Source: Clavaria fumosa (lineage: Eukaryota > Basidiomycota > Agaricomycetes > Agaricales > Clavariaceae). Taken from it: a DNA stretch of 64,000 nucleotides. How positions within the stretch are numbered: the stretch's first letter is position 1; each line of letters opens with the position of its first letter. The translations under genes and the position numbers were made by a program. The DNA is taken from assembly GCA_951802425.1 (NCBI GenBank), contig OX637795.1, positions 992,001 through 1,056,000 on the forward strand, written 5' to 3'. The notes beneath the pieces are model-generated. The model was given only the letters and a program-made list of their open reading frames with translations, ran no database searches and had not been told where the DNA came from. Below, in pieces: positions 43,401 through 64,000 of this stretch.

Positions 43401-44044
43401 GTGGTCGAGACCCCGGACGTCGCGGTCGGTGCGGTAGATCCGCTCAAGAGGCGAGTTGTCACTGCTACACGATTCAGCACCAGGGCAGGGGCAGATCGCA
43501 GGGTATAGCTGTCATCGTCTCGCTCCAAATAGAAAGAGTTCCTTACCATTTTTCCTGCTATCAGATATTTATGTCCACCCATCAGGCAGAAGAGGCATCC
43601 ATTCCCAAAACCCTCGACACAGACGGCACGACTTCCTCAGCCCCTCCGCCGCCGCCACTGTCGGCATCCCGCCCCGTGGAGATAGACACGGACGTCGTTC
43701 CGTTGACAGGTGCATGGGCTGCGCTTTCAGGTACGGAGGGATCGTCTGGCGCAGAGGAAAAGGCAGTTGTGGGCCCGCTGCCGCACAAGTTCTCTGGACT
43801 TGCGATGCCCGAAAAGAACCCCATGTCGATGCAATTGAGTCATGAGGAAGTGGTGGTTGGCTGTGCTGACGGCACGATATAGTACGTTGAAACGCCTTCT
43901 CTTTCTGCTTCTGACTCATCGTTCGCGCATTTCCTCAGCGTCATGGCGTTCGTGGGTTACCATTTCCAGAAGGAGAGATCTCTAGTTCAGGAAGCAAAAG
44001 CCGTCGACCAAGGGCAGGATGACGATGCGGTTTATGAGTATTGA
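40407..44044 (+). CDS. F-box / WD40-repeat protein
   Basis: The first in-frame ATG is at 40407 ([10 protein letters not shown]). About 230 residues are disordered, Ser/Pro/Arg rich ([18 protein letters not shown]). After a short intron near 41154-41187 a helix follows ([29 protein letters not shown]) and [18 protein letters not shown]. The F-box is [24 protein letters not shown], joined over an intron to [21 protein letters not shown]40 repeats begin at [16 protein letters not shown] with [20 protein letters not shown], then [16 protein letters not shown] with [19 protein letters not shown], and end DEDDAVYEY-like at TGA 44042. Such proteins bind Skp1 through the F-box and present WD40-bound substrates for SCF ubiquitination. 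A Ser-rich insert (43150-43700) interrupts the propeller. No lesion was seen. Confidence 0.88.
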
Positions 44045-44356
44045 ACTACAATTCCACTTCACATTCATTTTACGGAAGAATTTGATACCCTGATACCCTT
44101 CTTTGGTTGCGCGAGTCTCCACGGTTCATCACCACCGCGCTTAAGCGTGCTACTTCGTCGTGAAGTTTACACGGTAACAGGGATCAGCATCATTTGTTTC
44201 AATTTTGTTTGATCGCGACATCCATTTTTGGTGGTTGCGAAATGCGAAAGCATTGATCAGAAACTGTGACGGCTGCAGCATAGTCATGACTTCAACTCAT
44301 ACCTAGACTCAATCGCACACGTAGAACCCATAGACCATCACGAACACTCAGTACTC

Positions 44357-53760
<9,404 letters not shown>

Positions 53761-54159
53761 ATAGAGTCATCGCGGTCTATTTTCCTAGCAACGAGGTACA
53801 CGGCATTACCATCTTGAAAAGAGTGTAAGATTCAGCGCAACTATAGGCCATGAATGCCTCACTGGATTTAATGCGTATTGTGAACTTTTCTTGAATTCGT
53901 GACAGAATGGCTGCTTGGTCGGGAAGACAAGTCTCACCCTGTGTTGTGTGCCTCAGATCAGGAGGCAGGTCTTGTCACAGCATCGCCTCACCTCCTGGAT
54001 AATGGAAAACCAATCGCTGTCATGAGTGGCTGAAACCCGTGTTTGTGGTTCCTAGATGATTGTGAGCGAGGGACATTGTGAGTGCAAAGACAGAGCTTAC
54101 GACATGGAGAAGATAATCATTGATGACGTTCGCAGGATGGAATATCTGTAACCCAGTTA

Positions 54160-55447
54160 TCAGCTGGTGAAATCTTGTGGGTTATTGCACAACGACACCT
54201 GTGAATTCCGTGGAACATACTCGATGATCACACTCTGTTGGTCCTCTCTCGCCTCCATCAATTCCGTCGCCTCACCCGATGTAGATCGCATTCCGCCTGC
54301 TGAATTGATGTTGCCTACGCGGTCTGTCTGCGAGACTGTGCCTCTGCGTCTGCTTGGTTTGAACGGGATGGAGGTGCTTCCGCCCAATAGACTTCTCACT
54401 TTGGCCGTACGCCTCAGTGCTCTCCATAACTTTCCTTGGATGGATATCTTATATCCGCGAATGAATAGACATAGATTTTGCCTTGAAGAGGTGGGAGCTG
54501 CCGTATCCACCAGCTCAGCGACATGTTGTTGCTGGCGTCGCCGCCTCCCGTTGCCCCTGGAGGCCAGACCTTGTTGTACTACAATTGAAATTGGCTGGGG
54601 GTGGGCCCGACGGTCGACTGAAGAGTTCGTCTGCCATGAATAGGCATACGAAAGGCTACCTTGAAATAGTGTGGTTGCCATGAGCGTCAGTGACACTTCA
54701 GTAGCTCTCTGAATGTCCGAGTACGATGCAACGGCAAAGGAACTGGCCTTGTCACAGCCAGTGACAAGGTAAAGCGAGCCATTCTCAATCATTCTTCCGA
54801 GGTTCACATTTGCAAACCTGTACCAATCTTCTCCCTTTTCAAGTGCCTGGTCAAGGAAATCTTGTCGCTTGTTTTTCACGTCATATCGGGTGCCTCCGTC
54901 TGGAAGAGCGAGAATAGCACCTGCTGATGTGGTGCTGCTAAAAGAGCAGCGAGCCTCAAACCCAACCGGAAGTCTTCCACAGAGATAGGAGATTTAGTAG
55001 CAGCAAGACTTTTAGATGTCTCTATGCTTACTGGATATCAGCTGATGCACCATGCAATTGCGCATCCAATCTCTTCACCGACTCTGTCGAAATGTCGATA
55101 CCGCGCAAGAAGTAGTCTTGTAATTCCTCAGGTTCATGAGGAAGGAGGACTAGTCGTTCAAAGTTTTCTGGGGTTCCATGAAAATTTCTTGGGCTGTTCT
55201 TCCCGACGCAAATATTGAAAAGGAACTCAAATCCGCCGTCAGCACTGATGTAGCCTACATCACCTACACTGACGCCGGTTCCCAGATAAGCAGCAGGGGA
55301 GTTACTGGGAGGCTCAGGAACCCAGAGTGGATAACCATATTGCTTGTAGAAAAGTAAGCGAGCATATGTCTGACCAGGAGCCATCGAAGACCTGGGAAGC
55401 TTGACGCACTTGTATAGGTTAAAGTACGTGGGGAAGATGGTTGGCAC
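54160..55447 (-). CDS. Fungal family with GYPLWVPEP and GDVGYISADGGFEFLFN motifs
   Basis: Exon 1 begins near 55447 (in frame the first codon is GTG; an ATG-bearing first exon may lie upstream): FPTYFNLYKCVKLP, QYGYPLWVPEPPSNSPAAYL, VSVGDVGYISADGGFEFLFN. An intron (about 54960-55016) leads to QLPVGFEARCSFSSTTSAGA, ILALPDGGTRYDVKNKRQDF, WYRFANVNLGRMIENGSLYL, VTGCDKASSFAVASYSDIQR, then a variable C-terminus ending at 54160. Such proteins are numerous in Agaricomycetes and variable between strains. I know of no experimentally defined role. Its place between the two copies of a duplication suggests it arrived with the rearrangement. Confidence 0.7.
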
Positions 55448-55727
55448 GGCACCTCTCCCGTTCCTAGGTCGTTATCCCCAACCCACTGGCAGAAAAGAAT
55501 GAACACACTGTTGATGTACATTGTGGATCACGAAATGATTTTGCACGCTTACATTGCCTTGGTTTTTCTCTCTGACGAGACCTTTACATTCCCCGAATTT
55601 TTTTACACTGGAGTAGCAGCTCATTGGAAATCAACGAATAGGGGTCGAAATGTGCTGATTGTTGTTGCAAACCACGTGATACAGCTCTCCAATATCCGTA
55701 TAGCCGGTTTGGTATGTATTAAGACTT

Positions 55728-57090
55728 CGCCGATCTCGACAATATCACGGACGGATTGTAGCGTGAGGCAACCGTCAGGATCATCCACAATTATGGCGTG
55801 CATGGGGAATCGGATCGCGGGGGAACCAAACCTGCTACTTCATGGAAGCGAGATGCTGAAAGGTTGGCAACATTTCGTGGCCTGGCATATCGATTGCTGA
55901 AAAGATCTAGGAACAAGAAACGAAGTGCGGGATCTCCGTACCTTGTCTGTCTTACGCTCGCCCGCGCATTATTTACGAGCATGTCCATTTCGGTCCGAGA
56001 ACGCATGGGGGTGGGGCTACGGATGTTAGCGGATGGCAAAGTAAGCACCAAGTCTCCTCTCCTAGAATATTTACGCACATAATTCAATTTGTTAACGGCG
56101 GTGCCAGTGGTTGAAGCGACGTTATGTGTATGTGCGTCACGGGCGGACGCCACGAGCTTCGTCACCAGGTCAAGTGACGCGTCTGGCGTTTGTCTTCAAC
56201 AGTATCACACGTCATGCACTGAGGTGGCATCGATCGCCGCATCGTGGCCATGGTCCGCTGGTCCAAAGATGGGAGCGCGGATATTAATAAGGGGACCTAA
56301 CGTGCGGTCGATATGGCATACAAACGCTCAGTAGAAACCTAACGCTGTGGTTCACCTCGTCGCTATCAATGAGAGTACGGTGAGTCACGGCCATGGTCGC
56401 TCGTTGTCAGCGGGTCCAAAGATGGGAGCGCGGAGATTTGGGATCTTAATAAGGGGCCTAACGTGCGGTCGATATAGCATACAAACGCTCAGCAGAAACC
56501 TAACGCTGTGGACCTCGTCGCCATCAATGAGAGTATGGTGAGTCGCCGCTTACCCCTGGAAGACTGCGGCTGAAGTTTTCGATTGGGGTTCGGCCCTCGC
56601 CCTCTTCTCTGCTTCCTCGGTAAGAGACAGATCGCGACCTGCTCGAGGACGAAGCTGTGTCTGCACACGATCAATGCTCGCCAAATAGCTACTCTCGACC
56701 TCTTGTCACCCTCACCCCTTATGCCGCCCCCGATTCCCTCGTTGGCGTTCCACGAGCGCGAGTACTCGTATACGGGTGTCATCGCGACTGGTGGACCCGA
56801 CGGCGTGATCACTCTACGGACTTGGAACACAGACAAGACTCCCCAAGGCGCTAAGGCGTACTGGGATTTCGTCATGCTAAGGACGATGAAAGTGAGGAAC
56901 TACGGCGCCGACGGAAGCGCCAGGGTGCCCAGCGTCACTGCTCTCAAGTTCATTGGGTTTGTCTACCCTGCCCTTTCTTGACTGCCGCATGACCATTCTG
57001 ACATTCTTTTTTCTTTAGTGAGGCGTTGTGCCACGGAGAAGATACGGGCAAAACGTTCCTCTGGACTTTACCTGATTGATCTATGTTATT
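55728..57090 (+). pseudogene. Truncated duplicate of the BEACH gene 3' end (BEACH tail + WD40)
   Basis: Begins TCGACAATATCACGGACGG at 55731, matching the main gene near 50747, and carries homologous exons and introns to the same stop region. It is broken by several small deletions, stops (GGATTGTAGCG where the parent has a Leu-Glu codon pair) and frameshifts. A WD40 segment (GSKDG...NKG...SIW) occurs twice (about 56250-56390 and 56391-56545), so an extra internal tandem duplication occurred. Retained introns show DNA-level duplication. The last exon (ATGCCGCCCCC... to CCTGATTGA) is well preserved. Confidence 0.88.
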
Positions 57091-59600
57091 GTAACCGCAC
57101 TTCGCAGGCTGACTCTTGTTTTTATAGATGGTCAGAATGTCATGTACATGTACAGTATTCATACAATATGGAAATGTTTAAGGTGTCGATTTATGCACTG
57201 GCCACTGATTCATCGAGGATTCCCGGTGCGGTGCAAAAAGGGGCACGGAAGAACGGGGATCCATGCACCGCCACCGGACAAAAAATTTCCTTTTCTGGAT
57301 AGCCTATCTCGGTTGGTTGCTGTACAATTCTGTCAATGCTGTCCAACGCATGTGTATAAAGAGCGCGAATTTAGCTGGTAAAACAAAGTGTACATCAGAC
57401 ACACACCCGTCACCCACTCCACCCCCTCCGTCTGCTGAATGAGATGACCGTCCCAAAGAAATCCAAGCACCAAGAAAAGGGACATAACGACACAACAACG
57501 TACAGATGACCAAGAAATGACAAGGTTCCTCGAGCCATTGCCCTCGCAAATTGGTACCGCACAGCCCGACTCTTACCCCTTCTTAGCGCCTGCCCGACCC
57601 CCCCGGGTCGCCCTGCCTCCCGTTCACACGCAAGCCAATTTCGTACTCGTCGACGTCCCATCCGTCCTGCTTCATCGCCTTCCTCAGCGCGGGCTTCAAC
57701 ACAGGCCGGCCACCCTCTGAGTGCCTCCCACGGCCCGTCATAAAAAACAGCGGCCTTGCTGCAAGCGATACCGCGTAAGGAAGGTCATCAAGTCAGAGCG
57801 ACTGGCACAAACTAAACGATGAGCAACCTACACGGCGAGGCCCCTTCACTCTCCAAGATTTCCCCCGAAATCACGCGAGCCTCGGCGACCGTCGTACCGT
57901 GCAGATCGATCGTCAAAGGGTCTGAAGATTTTGCCCTAAAATCACCAAGAGAAACAGAGAGGATGGGTTTGGGGTTTACTTCCTATGCTCGCATATCGAC
58001 CAAATATTGGACACACACCGTCTAGCCATAATCATCCTCCTCGCTTCGTCCAGCTCCTTCTCTTTAATCTCCTCTAGACGCTGTCTCCCCTGTGTAGAAT
58101 CGACCAGCGAAGAAACGAAAAAGGCAACAAACAAGATAAGGAGTCACCACATAATCCCCATGGAGAAAGGAGAGTGGTCAGCAAGAAAGTCCTCACCATT
58201 TCAGCATACGCAGCCGCCATCTCTCCGCGAAACGGCTTGTCTCTCTTTCCGCCCGCACTCCAAGCTCTCTCCGCCGCGCGGAACAATTCGTCGGGCCGCC
58301 TCTCATCCTCCCGTCGAGCCTTTTCCGGTGGCGGGACCCACATGCTCTCATTTTGGGAGTCGGTACGACGGCGCCGCCCGGACGGCTGAACCTGTTGCCA
58401 TTCATTCCTGTCTCCGCTGGTTCTGTCATAACCACTATCGTAGCGTCCATGAGAGATGGGCGTCATCATGTGCTGCGGCGAGAGCGGGTGGCCGCTGCCC
58501 GGTTCGCCATGGGACATGTGCCGTGATGGTGACGACAGCGATAACGACGACATCGATAACGACAAAGACGACTCCGGCGAAGCTGGAAAAGTTGGAGAAG
58601 AGGTTGGGTGCCCAAAGTTGGGCTGGTGCCCCATACCACCGACAGTAGCCGGCCGCTTATCCCGCGCCTCAAGATATAGTTTGTGAAGGAGCTCTATAAG
58701 GGGCAACGCCGCGTCTGGGTTGAGGCCCGAAGACAATCGCCGCCCTAGCTGCTGCTGTCGCGTTGCGCGTAGCGCGAGCCTGATGAGGGATGGCTGGGCG
58801 GGGGTGAGTTGGCGCAAGTTCACCACCATGGATGCGAACACATGCTCATCTTTCCCGCCGAACGTGTCCGGGGTCCGCTGGGACGCGATGGCATCGAGGC
58901 ACGCCAGTGCGGCATCGTACCGCGTCTCGTATTTCCGGAAATAAGACATGAAGTGAGTGTCCTGGTACGGCGGGAGCAAAGAAGAGAGATAGGACGCCAG
59001 AGACATGTCACTGATCCAACGGTTAGGCTCTTCCTCTGGGGCTGCGGATGCAGGATATCCGGACGGGGACGTGTTGCGTCGTGGGGAGCGGTTTACACGA
59101 AGAAGAGGGCAAGGGCCAGTCAAGGAGTGGGTGACGCCTTTCGGTCGTCGGGACGAATTCGCGCTCTCGCCGCCTTTCTGGTTCCTTTCGCCATCACTTC
59201 TTCCGGATGCGAGGGCGTACCTGTATTCGTCGACTCGCTCCTCCCTGGCATAGTCATGCCATTCGCCACGCCCGTTCATCTGGCGCTCATACTCTGCGGC
59301 GAGCAGATAGTTCCTGACGACCTCGATGTCGACTCTAGCAGCATTCGGGTTGCCCTCACCAGCGTTGCGCCAACCGTGGTACTCTAGCGCCTGCACGATC
59401 GCGGACGGGTGAATGTGAGGAAGGGCGTCGCGCAGAATGTGGAATGGGTTGCCTGGCCAGCCGTCCAACTGCGAGTCGCCCGATCCGGACCCTGAGGCGG
59501 AGCGGGAGCTGGAGCTGGCGTCGTCCTTGGGATACATTACAATGCCGCCGACGTCAGCGTCGATGCAGATGGCCGTCGTCGACGAGCTGAACCCAAAATC
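55728..59600. repeat. Segmental duplication, copy 2
   Basis: Partner of 50738-53760, same orientation and order: BEACH tail, shared intergenic DNA, then the minus-strand Ser-rich gene. In copy 2 the BEACH part decayed while the Ser-rich gene is longer; in copy 1 it is the reverse. Confidence 0.9.
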
Positions 59601-59741
59601 GATTTGGTTCCCCCGCGCCAGAGCCTGGCTGCTATCGCCAGTGGGCCTACTACTATTCTCGGCGCAGGCCTCGTGCTCCGATTGGGCGGCTAACTGTGAC
59701 GGCACTTCGCGGACCTGAGCGATTCGTGCTCTCGACGGCAT
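57583..59741 (-). CDS. Hypothetical Ser-rich protein, longer paralogue (copy 2)
   Basis: From ATG 59741 (MPSRARIAQVREVPSQLAAQ) the main exon runs 500 or more residues. NPFHILRDALPHIHPSAIVQ then ALEYHGWRNAG is a short helical block that looks faintly UBA/CUE-like, absent in copy 1. IEVVRNYLLAAEYERQMNGR follows, then the core shared with copy 1 (SLASYLSSLLPPYQDTHFMS, ALPLIELLHKLYLEARDKRP), a Ser/Leu-rich stretch, WVPPPEKARREDERRPDELF and RGEMAAAYAEM. GT follows at about 58191, and after one or more introns the last exon gives GGRPVLKPALRKAMKQDGWD then a stop at 57583. An unspliced read-through would end at 58074. An extra 5' exon (60269 downward, MALSRRWGSQRNDQRG) is possible. No known function. 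Confidence 0.6.
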
Positions 59742-60259
59742 ATTAGTGCTGACGTCGTGTGCTGAAGAAGGGGATGAGGAGGACGTTGGTTCGACAATGT
59801 GGATTGGTGGGAGGCGTCGAGCGGGGGACTGAAGTGGCTCTACACCTGGTCAGGTTTATCCACTGGAAAAAGTTGGATTTGCAGTGCGCTAACCTGAAGT
59901 GATGCATAGAAGGTAGATAGGGCAAGCATGAGCTGGGCGTCGAGAATGCGAGGGTTGCTGATTGTGATGGGTGGCACTGACGCGAACATGTATGTGCGAT
60001 GACAAAAGATGAATCAGCACGAGCAGAGAAGACGACGGCCTCAGAATAGACACGGTGATGCCGCGGTCATTGTCGTTGCCGTCGTCGCTGTTGCTGTGGC
60101 TGTTGTGTAGTATGTAGTCGTCAACCGTCGAGCTCACAGAGGTTGAGCAGACCTGCCCTAGATGTGATGTGGATATATAAGTTGGGTCCACAGTTCGTGG
60201 CTGCCTCTTCACGGAGGACTTGCCACGCTGGTCGTTTCGTTGACTTCCCCACCGTCGAC

Positions 60260-60450
60260 TCAGTGCCATTTTATGACTTGTTGCAAAGTCTTTGAATACT
60301 TAACCCCTCCAACATCATACGTAACGCGACCCAGGCTAGGAAGTGTCCCGACTCTGTTCATTGTCGCGGGCATGTCGACAAATCCTGGGACATACTCATT
60401 CAGATCTGCAGAACGTCGCTCAGGAGCGTAGTAGTCGTCTTCATTGGTGG
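60260..60450 (-). CDS. Possible short unassigned exon
   Basis: A minus-strand frame reads EDDYYAPERRSADLNEYVPG, then FVDMPATMNRVGTLPSLGRV and TYDVGGVKYSKTLQQVIKWH, ending at 60260. The composition looks coding, and an acceptor-like TTTTAACAAG precedes it. It could be a 3' exon of an unrecognised small gene or chance. I recognise no family. Confidence 0.25.
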
Positions 60451-60638
60451 TAGTTGGTCGATGTAGGACAAGTCTTGTTAAAAGAAAAACAATCACATTT
60501 GCGGAGGATTGGAGCTAAAGTACAAGTAACATTGTCCAGTGTCCTCCATGCATAAAACAGTTTACATTCTTCGTCTTCTTTCTTCATTCAACCCACAAGC
60601 AACGTCTGATGGCCTCTCCAATAATTCTAAAGATCCGG

Positions 60639-61265
60639 TTAGGTCGACCTGTCCAGCCAATCCGCTGCGCGCTCGACGAGTTTTAACGTGTCTGGTTGGG
60701 TCGTGGGTGGCATGTACGCCCCGACGACTAAAACTTGCCCAGCCCGCATAACTATACATCCATCTTGCTGTCAAGAAGAAAGACAATCATAAGTTCATAG
60801 GCGTCCACAGAGACGAGATCGAATAGAATAACGCGATGCGTACACCAAATCTGCCAATCAGGGCTCTGCCATCGGCTGTCTTCCCGGTGTAAAAGTATTT
60901 TTTGCGAGCCAGTTTGATACCCGTCTCTCTTAGCTTTGAGTCATCTCGAAACGCGGCGGCAAGTGCCTTCTGCTCTTCTGGTTGAATCTGGATGGCAATC
61001 GACGCAATCATCACATGTGGCACAACCCAATTCGCGATCGTTAAGGAACTGTGTTAGAGGAATCTGTTGACGGAACTTACATTCCAATCTGGCGATCTAG
61101 CCCAGATGCCTCCATTTTCCTCGCTCGAAAGAATAGCACCGAGTTGGACTTGTGGCGTACCAGGGACTTGCCGTGTAAGAGATTTGACATGATCTGTAGA
61201 CGAGAGCTCTTCATCCCCGTTCACCAACGATAGATGTCATTTGTACACTAACCATCCCAGCTCAT
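60639..61265 (-). CDS. Profilin (actin-monomer binding protein)
   Basis: Four exons. Exon 1 is ATGAGCTGGGATG (61265-61253; MSW is the usual profilin start), then an intron to 61211. Exon 2 ends VQLGAILSSEENGGIWARSP then DWN. Exon 3 reads IQPEEQKALAAAFRDDSKLR then ETGIKLARKKYFYTGKTADG. Exon 4 reads QDGCIVMRAGQVLVVGAYMP then PTTQPDTLKLVERAADWLDR, with stop TAA at 60639. The GGIWARSP, PEEQ-ALAAAF, DGCIV and C-terminal helix blocks are those of profilin. It binds G-actin and poly-proline and feeds formins. The first 25 residues are less typical than the rest. A CT-rich tract precedes the start. The codon frame of exon 1 is open upstream into the neighbouring gene. Confidence 0.82.
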
Positions 61266-61455
61266 GTTGGACAATGGATCGTTGTTGGACAATAAATCGC
61301 TGTTGTTGTGAAGAGATGAGGAGAACGGTGTCGAGGTCGAAGATTGGCACTCGATAGTCGGAGACGGAGATGATATCGGTATCGCACGTGATTGCTCAGG
61401 AGTTGTAGCACGGCAGCAGTCCCTCACAACGCGTGATTGAAACTAAGGACGTGAT

Positions 61456-63339
61456 CTAATTACTCTCTGTACTGTTCCTTACCACGTCGTTCGTCAGCTT
61501 TGATAGCGTAGTGAACGCGTCCAACAACGCAGGAACAACGAAGGGGGCCTGACATTCCCGCCGCACGTCCTCGAGAACTTGCTCTGCCTCAGTTCGCAAC
61601 CGTCGCTCAGTCGCCAACTCAGCCTCAAGCTCCGCCACCCGCGGACACGACGGCTGTGCCACTATAGTTTATGAGAGAGGAAGAATGTGTGTGAACATTT
61701 GGAGAGTAAGCAGAAGAGGTCGAACAAACTCGCTCCTCAGTAAAAAGAAAACCAAATCAAGAGACTTACCTGGATCAGATGTGTCCGAGGTGCAGCACGC
61801 ATAAACACCCTGTGATATCAGCTCTTCACTCCACTTCCTCTCGTATGACTCTAGCAGCTTGATCTTCCGTCGACACTTCGTTATATTCGTCTTCAAAGTC
61901 TGCACATCAGTAGTGCCCTGTGCCTGTGGTGCACCACCTAGCTCTGAGTCGCGAGACACTTCGGAAGAAGCGCGGGATGGCCTCTCCACCTTTGGTGGGG
62001 TAGGCCGTGGTGGGGTAGGTCGTGGTGGGGTAGGTCGTGGTGGTCGTGGTGGTGGCAGCGGCGGAAGTGAAGGTGCAGCACGCGGAGTCGCCATTGGCAC
62101 GTCGATGTCGTCCTTCGGAAGAGCAGAAACAATAGACTGCGGTTCGGTTCGGTTCGGTGGGTCCGTCACCATCGGATCGGGGCGTAGGGAATTTGGCGGT
62201 ATCGAGGCCGTTTGGGAACTACTCGGTTTTGGAAGGGCTGCGGCTGCAAGCGCAGGCGGGACAGAAGGCGGAGCAGGGGGAGCTGTGAACGTGTTTGAAG
62301 TGGGGGATGGCTGGCTAGACGTAGGAGGCGCTACATCGGGTGTTCGGAGCAGCGAAGGTGGTGGAATGGCATTCAAGGACCCCCGCCGCTGACTCTGCAA
62401 AAATAAAATTAGATCAATGGGTTTGAAAACATACCGAAGGTGCCGTAAAAATTACAAGGTCAGGCGTTTCTGGTAACACAAAGAATCGTGGTACGCTAAC
62501 AGGCGGCTTGGAGATTGGCAAAACGGTCGGCTGGAGATGTCAAGTCGCAATTAAAGGCACACTCGACTGACAACTCTGGGTCTATGCTCACCTTGGGCGG
62601 GAGCACATGCCGAATACTGGTGGTCGTTGGCGTACCATTTGCAGTGCCCGGTACGCTGGCACCTTCGACTATCTTCGCAGGCGCGCGAGCTGGGAACGTA
62701 GAGGGACCAGCATTCAGTGGCGCCGGGGGAGGGCTTTCGTATGATAAACTAGCAGACACGCGTTGAGCGGGAATGTATCGGAGGGCGTTCCAAAAAATTG
62801 ATAGGACGTACTCCTCCACAATCGCCACATACTTTCTAGCGACTCGAAAGAGGGGTCAGTGGAAAAACGCGGGTGCATGGTAGCCTAGGAATCACATGTG
62901 CGAGGAAGCAGTGTCCTTGTTCCTTTGCGCCCGCCGGAAGTCTCTCACACGCGAGCTTACTGTTGTGTGAAGCGTCTGCATGCAGCCAAGCAAGGAGATA
63001 AGGACGAAATACGTCATGTCCACCGCCGCGTGCAATGAGAGAACAACATACGCTATTGCGCTTCGTGACCCAGAAAAAGCCAACCGTATTCGGTGGCACC
63101 AGGTATAGAGACGACGTTTTAGGTTTTGGTATCTTTAGCATCGCTAAGTCGTTATGCAAGGACGACATCACAGAGGGCATTCCGGTATTCGAGGCTGTTG
63201 ATGCATATCTCCGGTATTCCGCATCCACGTAGGAAATGCGGACGTGCAGCTTTATTTGATCTTGAAGCGCCAGAGATGTTGCCATGATAAATACCAGGGG
63301 TTCCAAGGCTTTTGGCTGGTCGGTTTGCCAAACTACCAT
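61456..63339 (-). CDS. Proline-rich, coiled-coil hypothetical protein
   Basis: Starts at ATG 63339 (MVVWQTDQPKALEPLVFI) or the internal ATG 63282 (MATSLALQDQIKLHVRISYV). The N-terminal globular part has DAEYRRYAS, SSLYLVPPNTVGFFWVTKRN, VFRPYLLAWLHADASHNSKL, and after an intron (about 62836-62898) KYVAIVEEYVLSIFWNALRY. Then comes a long disordered region with PRPTPPRPTPPRPTPP (a near-perfect 15-bp DNA repeat at 62000-62040), a helix (LKTNITKCRRKIKLLESYER) and, after an intron at about 61668-61769, the coiled coil VAELEAELATERRLRTEAEQ. The frame stops at 61456, but a GTAAGG donor at about 61483 could join a Ser/Thr-rich last exon reaching TAG 61248. I recognise no family. Confidence 0.6.
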
Positions 63340-63359
63340 TAGCGCCGCGTCTCATGGCT

Positions 63360-63750
63360 GGAAAAAGATGACACGTGACCTATTCGAAGGTAAGTCACAT
63401 GATCGAAACGTCGCCCATTCCGCATCGAGTAAACCATAAACATCTAACGCATGTACGTGTACTATGAAGTATAACGACGAAGTATGGGTACATCGTGTAG
63501 GCTCAACTCATTAGCAGCATCGCAGCTGATTATCCTGACAGGACTAGAACACAACATGTCTGCGCCACGCCGAGAATAACATTGCGGCGAGCTGCACTCA
63601 GCCGAAGGTTCCCTGTATGGTGCCCTACGGTTTAAGGGATTCGCAGCTACCCCATTCGAAAGGACGTCCAGTGGATTCGCTTTTCAGATAGAAGACGCAG
63701 CCCCAAGTCGTCATAAGGAAAGAAGCAGAGGCTTTAGACAAAATTCACTA
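63360..63750. other. Intergenic, no gene seen
   Basis: Likely promoter region of the gene ending upstream on the minus strand plus the 3' flank of the gene entering from the right. No coding exon is recognised. Confidence 0.4.
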
Positions 63751-63751
63751 A

Positions 63752-63960
63752 CGTTTAGCGACATCAATCACCCCTACCATATTTGCTAAATCCCATGTCG
63801 CTATGCGCAAACAAGAGCATCAGTATTGGTAAACATCACCCAGGGAAATCCACTCACGTTCGAGAATGGCGCGGAAATGCTTCCTTGCAGTCAAGTGCGC
63901 TAACAGCCCTAGAAAGTTGACTACATCCTGGCTCAACGGCATCATGTTCATAAGAACAGA
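63752..63960 (-). CDS. 3' part of a gene continuing beyond the window
   Basis: On the minus strand an exon reads MNMMPLSQDVVNFLGLLAHL then TARKHFRAILER, followed by a GTGAGT donor at about 63858, and a second exon reads TWDLANMVGVIDVAKR with TAG near 63752. The 5' end lies outside the window. I do not recognise the family. Helical, single-copy-like text. Confidence 0.4.
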
Positions 63961-64000
63961 GGAAAAGGTGGCTCACCATTCGGTGCGACGAGACAGAGGA

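Overview
The window is nuclear DNA of a filamentous basidiomycete, most likely an Agaricomycete (mushroom-forming fungus). Genes carry many short GT-AG introns. A KDZ transposase with a CxC2 cysteine cluster, a TET/JBP-type oxygenase remnant, a Ty3/Gypsy chromovirus, Tnp2-type transposase and a TPR-array gene sit next to ordinary fungal housekeeping genes (F-box/WD40, BEACH, profilin). No species can be named from this stretch.

Layout. Positions 1-39 kb are accessory, repeat-dominated DNA: a 43-bp minisatellite (1-4.3 kb), a dead Tnp2 (CACTA-like) transposase (4.5-6.9 kb), an intron-retaining pseudogene fragment of SPT6 (7.2-10.1 kb), a GC-rich stretch, and then a segment of about 23 kb bracketed by two related 44-bp minisatellites in inverted orientation (11.5-12.9 kb and 33.4-34.5 kb). 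Inside the bracket are a KDZ transposase, a divergently oriented TET/JBP-like 2-oxoglutarate oxygenase gene split by a 7.84-kb LTR retrotransposon (5-bp target duplication AAAGG), a pentanucleotide array, a zinc-finger gene, a 94-bp minisatellite and a multi-exon gene with a homeodomain-like recognition-helix motif. Next comes a TPR-array gene of about 25 repeats with one frameshift. From about 39.1 kb the window is gene-dense: a small unknown gene, an F-box/WD40 gene, a large BEACH-domain gene, and a segmental duplication that copied the BEACH 3' end together with the convergent gene beside it. A fast-evolving fungal family gene lies between the copies. A profilin gene, a proline-rich/coiled-coil gene and a gene fragment at the edge finish the window.

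How it fits together. The mobile sequences carry a strong CpG-decay signature. The two 721-bp LTRs differ only by transitions, nearly all at CpG, and most premature stops in pol, the Tnp2 transposase, the SPT6 fragment and the oxygenase remnant are TGA where the surrounding protein context suggests arginine (CGA). This fits methylated repeats losing CpG. It is notable because the bracketed KDZ segment itself carries a TET/JBP-like gene, a family that oxidises 5-methylcytosine. The retrotransposon also shows a 12-nt self-priming match between its primer-binding site and its LTR, a -1 slippery site between gag and pol, a possible central polypurine tract, and an intact antisense ORF with a Zn(II)2Cys6-type cysteine pattern. 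All functional statements come from reading the sequence; no searches were run.
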